Assembly: GCA_902490445.1 (NCBI GenBank)
Contig: CABUDZ010000101.1
Location: forward strand, 1-6,811
Reading direction: 5' to 3'
Source of the DNA: an uncultured Collinsella sp.
GTDB taxonomy: Bacteria > Actinomycetota > Coriobacteriia > Coriobacteriales > Coriobacteriaceae
Length of the DNA stretch: 6,811 nt
Shown here: piece after piece, positions 1 through 5,466 of the stretch
How the letters are laid out: the number at the start of each line of letters is the position of its first letter
How positions within the stretch are numbered: position 1 is the stretch's first letter
The notes under the pieces: model-generated
The model's input: only the letters and a program-made list of their open reading frames with translations
Databases searched by the model: none
What the model was told of the DNA's origin: nothing
Program-made: the position numbers and the translations under genes

Positions 1-81
1 TTGTTTGAATGGTCGTTTAAGAACGTCCCCAATGACTACTTGCCTAATTATCACCATTGTTTACCAGCGCGTTTAACCGAA

Positions 82-110
82 TTTACAGTTACCAATTAAC
101 CAAATATCAA
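82..110 (+). promoter_or_regulatory. Candidate sigma-70-type promoter
   Basis: TTTACA (82-87, five of six matches to TTGACA) is followed after 17 nt by TATCAA (105-110, four of six matches to TATAAT). This predicts a start near 117 and a leader of about 320 nt before the first sensor gene. It overlaps the phased TTAACC hexamers, which would suit regulation by a bound protein. AT-rich DNA yields such matches by chance, so confidence is low. An alternative is a -10-like TACACT at 338-343 with no good -35. Confidence 0.3.
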
Positions 111-118
111 TTTTTTGA
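109..118. other. Small palindrome in the AT-rich island
   Basis: ATCAA (106-110) and TTGAT (115-119) form an inverted repeat around four T residues, between the second and third TTAACC hexamers. It could be a weak hairpin or a dyad for a protein. At this base composition it may also be chance. Confidence 0.25.
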
Positions 119-183
119 TTAACCATATTTACGCATTTCAATTAACGAAACAGATTAAACATGTACTGTTTGAGTTGGCACTT

Positions 184-274
184 GGGGACGTTCCTTTTCT
201 GTCGGCACCTGGGGACACTCCTGAGAGGTAGTCATTGGGGACGTTCTTAAACGACTAGTCGTCAGGGACACTCC
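184..274. repeat. Four tandem GGGGAC(A/G)(C/T)TCC units at 26-27-bp spacing
   Basis: GGGGACGTTCC begins at 184, GGGGACACTCC at 211, GGGGACGTTCT at 237 and a diverged AGGGACACTCC at 264. The spacings are 27, 26 and 27 bp. The units alternate between the GTTC and ACTC forms, and the first two share a preceding GGCAC(C/T)TGGGG context. The left arm of the large inverted repeat carries the same core in reverse orientation (21-36). This is seen in sequence. The resemblance to repeats that flank IS200-like/RAYT transposases is from general knowledge and unverified. Confidence 0.7.
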
Positions 275-436
275 TTGCGCGCCTTGCCGTCTGCGGATTT
301 TGGGACATGCGGCCCGCTTTTTCGACTCATCTGTCGGTACACTAAAAGCACTATGGGTACCCGCGAGCGACATATCGGCCACGCGACCGCCCGATCCGCG
401 CCCGTGGCGGATCTTAGGGGCGGCAGGCTCTTCGCC

Positions 437-2236
437 ATGCCGCGATTCCTTGTTGGCATATCGCATGGCGTGTATCGCCACCGCGTCTTTGTTATCGCCG
501 GCGCCATTACCGCGCTGTTCCTTATGCTTTTGGCAGTCTTGCCGGCACTGTTCGCCTCCGACCCCAAGCTTTCCAACACCGTGCCCGCCTATAGCGAGGT
601 GTCCGAAGAGGTCGTGGATGCGCTCGTCCACTCGAGCTCTCTCCCGCTGCTTGTCGCCGCAATTGCATTTTCAATCTGGGGTGTGTTGGCGTACCTACGC
701 TGCTTGGACTACGTCTTGCGCCGCCGCCTTGTTGCCATCGCCGCCATTTGTGCCCTGTGGATGATCGAGGTCATCCTCAAATATAAGTCGTTCACGCCGT
801 TCTATGCCACCGTGCTGTGGTACCTGTACTACGTGCCCATGACGCTCATTCCGCTGATCTACCAGCTGTGCGGTCTGCGCCTCGCGGGTTTGGAACAGCA
901 TCGTATGGGGCGTCGGTACCGCACCGTTTTGTGGGTCATGGCTGTCCTGCTTATCGGCTTTGTGCTTACTAACGATGTTCATCAGCAGGTCTTCCATTTC
1001 GATCGATCGAGTGGAACCTGGAGCAACGATTACACATATGGTTGGGGCTACGGTACCGTTCTGGTATGGACAGCCTTTAACTTCGTTGCCTTTTTTATCT
1101 TGGTAGGACGGTCCTCGTCTTTTCGTATTCAGCGTTTCTCGGGCACGGCCGCGCTTATCCTATTGGGCGGCGCGTTCTTTGCCATTTCATATGCGCTGCG
1201 TGTGCCCTGGGCATGGAGGCTTAATTTTTCACTTGTCTACTGCGTCCTGTGCGTGGTGGCGATGGAAATCTGTCTCGATTGCGGTGTCATCCCGTCGTAC
1301 CACGATATCGCTGGTATTTTCGGCACCTTGCCGCTTGACCTCAAAGTTCTAACGCGTGACCTGCAGGAAGTCTATGTCACGCCGGTGTCAAAGCCAATGC
1401 CGGTAGGCGTGCGTGAGGAGTTGCGGGTCCAAGAGCACGGGCACGCTCACGCCTTTGCCGTGGCGTCCGATCCCGATGTAATGTATCGCGCCTTTCCGCT
1501 GCTGGGTGGATCGGCTCTCCTTGCCCAGGACGTCTCGGAGCTCAACGAACTCAATCGCGAACTGGCGCATCGTCGCATGGAGCTGCAACGCCAAAATGAG
1601 CTGCTTGCCGCCGACTACGACCTTAAGACACATTTGGCAGACCAAGAGGCCGAGACCTTACTGGTCCAAGACGTGGACCAAGCGCTTGCCCGTGCGCTCG
1701 AAGGGATGTACGACCTGCTGAGCTCGCTGCCGCCGTTGACCGATGAGGCATCTTCGCACGAGCGTTACCGCATGCTGCAGCGCGCCAAGATGCTCGTCGC
1801 CTATTGCAAACGCAAGGGGTCGCTCACGTTGGCACAGCACGGGGAGAGCGGTTTTGACCGCGACCGCATTCAGCTCATCGCCAACGAGCTTGCAAGTGAC
1901 CTGCGCACCATCGATGTCGATTGCGCCTCGATTATCGCCATACGGCGCCCGATGCACGCCAGTACGGTAAGCGCCCTGTACGACTGCGTGTATGACTTTG
2001 CGTTTTTTGCCTACACCACCGACCATCCAGCGCTTATGTATCACTTGGGCGACCATGACCGGTGCAGTGTCGAGCTGCGCGCCACGCTTTTTTCCAACGA
2101 TGATGAAGATCTTTCGCAGACGCCCGCTGCGCAAGAGCTCGAAAGCGCTCTGCAAGGGCGCAACGTGGCATACCGCCTTGAGGGCGAGCCCGGCCAGCTG
2201 CGCATGATCGTCTTGATGCCGAGGGCGGGTGAGTGA
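437..2236 (+). CDS. 7TM-type membrane sensor with degenerate histidine kinase core
   Basis: Predicted membrane sensor protein of 599 aa. Hydrophobic segments lie at about residues 17-40, 67-87, 98-114, 122-145, 160-178, 203-224, 236-254 and 262-284, resembling the N-terminal 7TM region of some histidine kinases, including a TNDVHQQVF stretch at 178-186 before the sixth segment. A PAS-like segment follows (about 285-365), then a coiled coil (366-405). The kinase part is degenerate. VQDV at 410-413 matches VHDV of the next gene, with Gln411 in place of the phospho-accepting His. Phe524 sits where the N-box Asn is expected, and no GxG ATP-lid motif is visible. It is therefore probably a pseudokinase that senses or regulates with its neighbour. 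The start at 437 is preferred because the upstream in-frame codons are atypical and a weak GGCAGG lies 9 nt before it; an ATG at 353 or TTG at 275 would lengthen it. Confidence 0.8.
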   Translation: MPRFLVGISHGVYRHRVFVIAGAITALFLMLLAVLPALFASDPKLSNTVPAYSEVSEEVVDALVHSSSLPLLVAAIAFSIWGVLAYLRCLDYVLRRRLVAIAAICALWMIEVILKYKSFTPFYATVLWYLYYVPMTLIPLIYQLCGLRLAGLEQHRMGRRYRTVLWVMAVLLIGFVLTNDVHQQVFHFDRSSGTWSNDYTYGWGYGTVLVWTAFNFVAFFILVGRSSSFRIQRFSGTAALILLGGAFFAISYALRVPWAWRLNFSLVYCVLCVVAMEICLDCGVIPSYHDIAGIFGTLPLDLKVLTRDLQEVYVTPVSKPMPVGVREELRVQEHGHAHAFAVASDPDVMYRAFPLLGGSALLAQDVSELNELNRELAHRRMELQRQNELLAADYDLKTHLADQEAETLLVQDVDQALARALEGMYDLLSSLPPLTDEASSHERYRMLQRAKMLVAYCKRKGSLTLAQHGESGFDRDRIQLIANELASDLRTIDVDCASIIAIRRPMHASTVSALYDCVYDFAFFAYTTDHPALMYHLGDHDRCSVELRATLFSNDDEDLSQTPAAQELESALQGRNVAYRLEGEPGQLRMIVLMPRAGE

Positions 2237-3732
2237 CGATGCAGATTTCGTTCATCCTTCCCCAAATCGTTGCGCTCGATGTTGTCTTTGCCCTGGCTGC
2301 GTGTCTGCAGATGATCCACGTCCCGCTCATCGCATCGCGCCGCTCGTCCTATAACCGTAAGGTGATTTGCGCCTACGAGACGAGCCTTGTGCTTCACCTG
2401 ATGATTTCGGCGCTCATCTTATTCGCGTCGTCTGGCTCGTATCTGGTGGCGCCGCTTGACGTTTGCGCCAGGGCAATGGGCGGAGTGCTGTGGCTCAATG
2501 CCGCGATCTTTGTCTATGGCGTGGTCCTTATGGTGCGCTGTCGTCGCCCTGTCATGCTGGCCGAGCTGCTGCTTGTTGGCGCCGTGGCACCGCCGGTGGT
2601 TTTTGCCATGGGCTCGGTGTGGGCCGTTGTCCTTATCGCAGAGGGAGCGTTCTTCCTGTTCCGTTCCGTCGCGGCGCTCTTGATGGACGTCCGTAACCGC
2701 CAAGAGGATATCACCGCGTTCTCGACGATTGAAACCATCAACGTGATTCCCGTGGGCATCCTGTATCTGGACTCGAGGGGCCGTCCACTGCTCATGAACC
2801 GCTGCATGCGCAAAAACCTGGTGGAGCTTCATATGCCCACCGACCTAGGCGATATGAGCGGTACATGGAACGACCTGCGCAAGCTCAGCATGCAAATGCC
2901 CGAAGGCGGTAAGAACCGCGTGCGGATCAACCTGGACCGCCTTGGTGAGGCGCGTGCGGTGGTCGAGGTTTCTCCCGCCGAGATTCGCCTGTTTGTGTGC
3001 GATGACGTTATGGTCTCGGGCCGTTCGTTCGAGCGCATAATCGGTCTGGACGTGACAGAGTATGCGCATGCGCATGACCGCCTGGCGCAGGCCAACCACC
3101 TGCTTGAGCTTGCGGGCCAAGAGCTCCAGGCCCAGATCGAAGAAGTCAAAAAAGTTGCCGACAATGCGGCCTATCTGCGCATGCGCGCCCGCGTTCACGA
3201 TGTGATCGGCCAGCGCCTATCAATCCTTCATCGCTATTTGGAGGAGGGGCACTTGGACGACGAGTCGCTCGAGCAGATCGACCCGCTGCTGCGCTCAATC
3301 GCTGCCGATCTGCGCAGCGGGGGCGACACCGAACCGGCAGAGCAACTGGGCGATATCGTCCATGCTTTTGGCCTGGTGAGCGTGCAGATCGATGTTGAGG
3401 GTGCGCTGCCTGAGGACGCGCGTGTCGCCGCCGCCTTTTTGCAGATTATCCGCGAGGCCTCGACCAACGCCACCAAGCATGCGCAGGCGCATCGGGTCCA
3501 TGTGCGCTTGTGGCAGGAGAGGACGGATGCTGACGCCGTCGCGCACATGACGATTTCTAACGACGGGTCCCCGGCCCCCGTATCGTATCGCGAGGGAACG
3601 GGTATCCCAGGTATGAGACATGTCGCGCAAGATCTGGGTGGCAGCCTAGAGGTCCACGCCACCCCGCCCTTTACGCTTACGGTATCCATTCCGCTTAACG
3701 CCAACGACACGTCCCAAAGGAGAAGCTCATGA
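2233..3732 (+). CDS. Membrane sensor histidine kinase (NarL-system type)
   Basis: Sensor kinase of 499 aa, predicted to autophosphorylate and signal to the response regulator encoded next. About five hydrophobic segments (about 6-27, 45-68, 78-100, 107-127, 129-150) are followed by a PAS-like region with VGILYLDSRGRPLLMN (174-189) and a coiled coil (about 278-312). The catalytic core has the HisKA_3-like box ARVHDVIGQRLSIL with phospho-acceptor His322 and adjacent Asp323. It also has the N-box REASTNATKH (407-416, Asn412), SNDG (442-445) and the G-box GTGIPGM (455-461) followed by LGG. The GTG at 2233 overlaps the previous stop (GTGA) and has GAGGG 7 nt upstream; an ATG at 2239 is an alternative start. 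The ligand is unknown. The intact core contrasts with the degenerate core of the upstream protein. Confidence 0.88.
   Translation: MTMQISFILPQIVALDVVFALAACLQMIHVPLIASRRSSYNRKVICAYETSLVLHLMISALILFASSGSYLVAPLDVCARAMGGVLWLNAAIFVYGVVLMVRCRRPVMLAELLLVGAVAPPVVFAMGSVWAVVLIAEGAFFLFRSVAALLMDVRNRQEDITAFSTIETINVIPVGILYLDSRGRPLLMNRCMRKNLVELHMPTDLGDMSGTWNDLRKLSMQMPEGGKNRVRINLDRLGEARAVVEVSPAEIRLFVCDDVMVSGRSFERIIGLDVTEYAHAHDRLAQANHLLELAGQELQAQIEEVKKVADNAAYLRMRARVHDVIGQRLSILHRYLEEGHLDDESLEQIDPLLRSIAADLRSGGDTEPAEQLGDIVHAFGLVSVQIDVEGALPEDARVAAAFLQIIREASTNATKHAQAHRVHVRLWQERTDADAVAHMTISNDGSPAPVSYREGTGIPGMRHVAQDLGGSLEVHATPPFTLTVSIPLNANDTSQRRSS
3716..3722 (+). promoter_or_regulatory. Ribosome binding site of the response regulator
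   Basis: AAAGGAG lies 6 nt before the ATG at 3729, inside the 3' end of the kinase gene. It supports that start and indicates independent as well as coupled initiation at the ATGA overlap. Confidence 0.8.
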
Positions 3733-4352
3733 TCCGCGTGTTAATTGTCGAAGATCAGGCCATCCTGCGCGAGAGCCTGGCGCGCTCCGTTGGCGACCAG
3801 CCCGATATGACCGTCGTTGCCGCGATCGCCGATGCCTCCGAGGCCTTGGGTGTCGCGCTCAAGGAGCGCCCGGACATGATACTGATGGACGTGTGCACCG
3901 AACACGATTCAAACGGCATCGTGGCGGCGGCACGCATCAAGGAGCAGCTGCCCGAGTGTCGCATCATTATCATGACAGGCATGCCCGAGATCACCTTTGT
4001 CGATCAGGCCCGTGAGGCGGGCGTCGATAGCTTTGTGTACAAGAACGTCGGTATCGACGAGCTGTTCGCCGTGATGCGCTCCACGCTGGCGGGTTACTGC
4101 ACGTTTCCCAAGCCGCCCGAGAGCATCTTCTCGGGCACGGCGGCCCTCGACGATGTCGAGCTGTCGATCTTGCGCCTTGCCTGCGAGGGTAAAAGCCGCC
4201 GCGAGATTGCGGCCGAGCTGTTTATGAGCGAGGGCACCATCAAGCGCCGCATCTCGGAGATCCTGAGCAAGACCGGCTACGACAACATCATGCGCCTGGC
4301 CGTGCATGCGGTGACCGAGGGCAGCATCGTTCCCAACATGGAGCGCCCGTAA
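3729..4352 (+). CDS. Response regulator, receiver plus LuxR-type HTH (NarL family)
   Basis: DNA-binding response regulator of 207 aa, of typical NarL/FixJ length. The receiver domain (about 1-120) has acidic residues Glu8 and Asp9, the phospho-acceptor Asp54 in LMDV, the switch Thr83 in IMTG and Lys105 in VYKN. The C-terminal HTH (about 140-198) reads LSILRLACEGKSRREIAAEL then MSEGTIKRRISEIL, which is LuxR-like. The loop after Asp54 (CTEHDSNG) lacks the usual Met-Pro and is one residue longer than the common DxxMPxxDG form, a divergence seen in some subgroups. The ATG overlaps the kinase stop by 4 nt, so this is the likely phosphorylation partner of His322. Its targets are unknown; autoregulation through the upstream repeat array is a guess. 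Confidence 0.93.
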   Translation: MIRVLIVEDQAILRESLARSVGDQPDMTVVAAIADASEALGVALKERPDMILMDVCTEHDSNGIVAAARIKEQLPECRIIIMTGMPEITFVDQAREAGVDSFVYKNVGIDELFAVMRSTLAGYCTFPKPPESIFSGTAALDDVELSILRLACEGKSRREIAAELFMSEGTIKRRISEILSKTGYDNIMRLAVHAVTEGSIVPNMERP

Positions 4353-4388
4353 TCGACGCGCTCACCCGTGTTCCGGCGCCGCAAAGAT

Positions 4389-4429
4389 AGGCCGCCCACC
4401 GTTTCGCATCTAAAAACGGCGGGCGGCCT
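4389..4429. terminator. GC-rich hairpin after the signalling operon
   Basis: AGGCCGCCCACCGTTT (4389-4404) pairs with AAACGGCGGGCGGCCT (4414-4429) with one mismatch and a 9-nt loop. It begins 36 nt after the regulator's stop. The following bases (GCTTGTATGG) are only weakly T-rich. It is probably the end of the plus-strand operon, and possibly acts in both directions in this convergent region. Confidence 0.65.
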
Positions 4430-4462
4430 GCTTGTATGGGCAGTGCTGTCGGCATAAAGCGG

Positions 4463-4493
4463 CGGGGCCGCAGGATCATCTCCTGCGGCCCCG
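4463..4493. terminator. GC-rich hairpin after the lipoprotein gene
   Basis: CGGGGCCGCAGGA (4463-4475) and TCCTGCGGCCCCG (4481-4493) form a perfect 13-bp stem with a 5-nt loop. On the minus strand it lies about 50 nt beyond the lipoprotein stop and is followed by a short CTTTAT run. It is the likely terminator of the minus-strand genes; the T-tract is short, so it may be bidirectional. Confidence 0.65.
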
Positions 4494-4543
4494 TCTGGTG
4501 TGCGCGGATGTGTCCGCCAATCCGCGGCTGATGTTACGTGCCG

Positions 4544-5386
4544 TTACGCGATGGTTGCGCTGTAGGAGGCAACGTCCTCGTAGGAATCGGTCAGGTAGGC
4601 GTCGATGCCGATGGTCGTATTGACCAGGTCGTCAAGGCTATCGAGCGTGCCGTTCGAGAACGTGAATTCCTCAGTGGCGTTGGTGCCGGGCATCAGGTGA
4701 GCCGAGAACCAGGGTTCCTTCATGGTGCCGTTGACGTTGGTCTTGCCGCTGGGGGCGTAGAAGGTCAGGTCCTTGTCGCTCTTGTTGGTGATGTTGACGA
4801 CAAAACCGATGTCGCCCCACTCGTCCTTGAACTTCTCGGTGATGGTAATGGTGCACAGGTCGTCATCGGCAACGGTGACGGCGGGGGAGATTTCAATCTT
4901 CTGGACGTCGTCGTCTTCGACGGCCTCGTCGATCTCTTCTTCCTTCTCGGCCGCCTCGCGATCCTTCTTTACCGTGCCGGACAGGTCCTTGTCGGACTTG
5001 CTAAAGACAAGATTGCCGTCATCCTCTTCGAGGATGAGCTTGCCGTCCTTGAGCTTCATGTCATGCGACTCGTCTTCGGCGGTGATGGTTACGGTGGTGG
5101 CGTCCTTTGCCTCCCATTTAAGGTCGACGACTTCAAGGAACAGGTCGAGGGCACCCGTACCATCCTCATCGAGAATCAGGACGCAGTGCACACCCCAATC
5201 CTCGAGCATCTTCATGTACTCATCGGTCAGTTCTTCGCCCTCCAGGGTTCCACCCGAGAGTTCCCAGCTGCCGACGAAGTTGGCCTTGGGGTCTTTGCCG
5301 CCGCCGCTGCAGCCCGTCAGGGCAAAGGCGAGCGCAAGGACGCATGTCAGAAATGCGAGTACGGACTTTTTGAACGTTGTCTTCAT
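4544..5386 (-). CDS. Secreted lipoprotein of unknown function
   Basis: Predicted lipoprotein of 280 aa. The N-terminus MKTTFKKSVLAFL leads into a hydrophobic stretch ending in the lipobox ALTGC, so Cys26 would be lipidated and the protein anchored outside the membrane. After SGGGKDPK there is a first domain opening with NFVGSWELSGG, rich in short beta-type stretches. A strongly acidic and charged linker follows (around 145-165, EKEEEIDEAVEDDD). A C-terminal domain contains FVVNITNKSDKDLTFYAP, which resembles the immunoglobulin-like DUF domains common in Gram-positive lipoproteins. The start is well supported by AGGAGG 5 nt upstream; the open frame continues further upstream into the SPFH gene, but that part is a frame shadow. 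Function and ligand cannot be named. Confidence 0.88.
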   Translation of the reverse strand: MKTTFKKSVLAFLTCVLALAFALTGCSGGGKDPKANFVGSWELSGGTLEGEELTDEYMKMLEDWGVHCVLILDEDGTGALDLFLEVVDLKWEAKDATTVTITAEDESHDMKLKDGKLILEEDDGNLVFSKSDKDLSGTVKKDREAAEKEEEIDEAVEDDDVQKIEISPAVTVADDDLCTITITEKFKDEWGDIGFVVNITNKSDKDLTFYAPSGKTNVNGTMKEPWFSAHLMPGTNATEEFTFSNGTLDSLDDLVNTTIGIDAYLTDSYEDVASYSATIA

Positions 5387-5391
5387 GGTGT

Positions 5392-5397
5392 CCTCCT
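5392..5397 (-). promoter_or_regulatory. Ribosome binding site of the lipoprotein gene
   Basis: On the minus strand AGGAGG lies 5 nt before the ATG at 5386. This strong site decides the start against a frame that is open much further upstream. Confidence 0.85.
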
Positions 5398-5425
5398 TTA
5401 TCGAACGAAACCCATAGAAGCAAAT

Positions 5426-5447
5426 GCGGGGGTGGCGGATCCCCCGC
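5426..5447 (-). terminator. Hairpin between the SPFH gene and the lipoprotein gene
   Basis: GCGGGGG (5426-5432) and CCCCCGC (5441-5447) form a perfect 7-bp stem with an 8-nt loop. On the minus strand it lies 19 nt past the SPFH stop and is followed by ATTTGCTTCT. This would be a moderate terminator or attenuator, so the lipoprotein gene may be partly uncoupled from the SPFH gene. I see no convincing promoter in the remaining gap. Confidence 0.5.
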
Positions 5448-5466
5448 CAATTACCAGATAGAGGGG

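Larger units (their letters stand above)
73..160. repeat. TTAACC hexamers phased at 23 bp
   Basis: TTAACC occurs at 73-78, 96-101 and 119-124, and TTAACG at 142-147. Successive starts are exactly 23 bp apart. A related TTAAAC lies at 155-160, out of phase at 13 bp. Aligned on the hexamer, the 23-mers share further bases, roughly TTAACCnAATTTnC in the first half. Half-sites repeated on nearly the same helix face are typical of regulator-binding arrays, so this could be an operator for the operon's own response regulator or another factor. The binding role is inference; the spacing is seen directly. Confidence 0.55.
12..255. repeat. Perfect 28-bp inverted repeat enclosing a 188-bp spacer
   Basis: The left arm is 12-39 (starting GTCGTTTAAGAACGTCCCC) and the right arm is 228-255 (ending GGGGACGTTCTTAAACGAC). 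They are exact reverse complements over 28 bases, with mismatches immediately outside on both sides. The 188-bp spacer encodes nothing recognisable. The layout resembles a small non-autonomous palindromic element (MITE- or REP-like). The GGGGACGTTC core is of the kind found around IS200-like/RAYT Y1 transposases, which is an analogy from memory, and no transposase is present in this window. I see no obvious target-site duplication. Confidence 0.8.
1..436. other. Gene-free upstream region with repeats and AT-rich island
   Basis: I see no convincing gene here. The stretch holds a long perfect inverted repeat, an AT-rich core (about 39 G+C in 130 bases, 41-170) with phased TTAACC hexamers, and GGGGAC-type tandem units up to about position 280. 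The plus frame stays open from a TTG at 275, but 275-436 reads as a hydrophilic stretch using rare Arg codons (CGA, AGG) and lies partly inside the repeat, so I treat it as leader rather than coding. The drop in GC against the GC-rich genes downstream suggests either a strong regulatory region or inserted DNA. Confidence 0.7.

Noticed and set aside
12..280. CRISPR array
   Set aside because: The repeats are short, diverged and partly inverted, with 26-27-bp periods that leave no room for unique spacers, and no cas genes are present.
155..631. Minus-strand open frames across the upstream repeats
   Set aside because: They are low-complexity, charged products running through the repeat cluster and antisense to the sensor start, with no domain or ribosome site.
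1658..2155. Minus-strand open frames inside the first sensor gene
   Set aside because: They are codon-phase shadows of the plus-strand gene in GC-rich DNA and carry no recognisable motifs.
4538..5461. Long plus-strand open frame of 307 codons opposite the lipoprotein
   Set aside because: It is the antisense shadow of a GC-rich gene that has a clear signal peptide, lipobox and AGGAGG site; its Gly/Val-rich product shows no recognisable domain.
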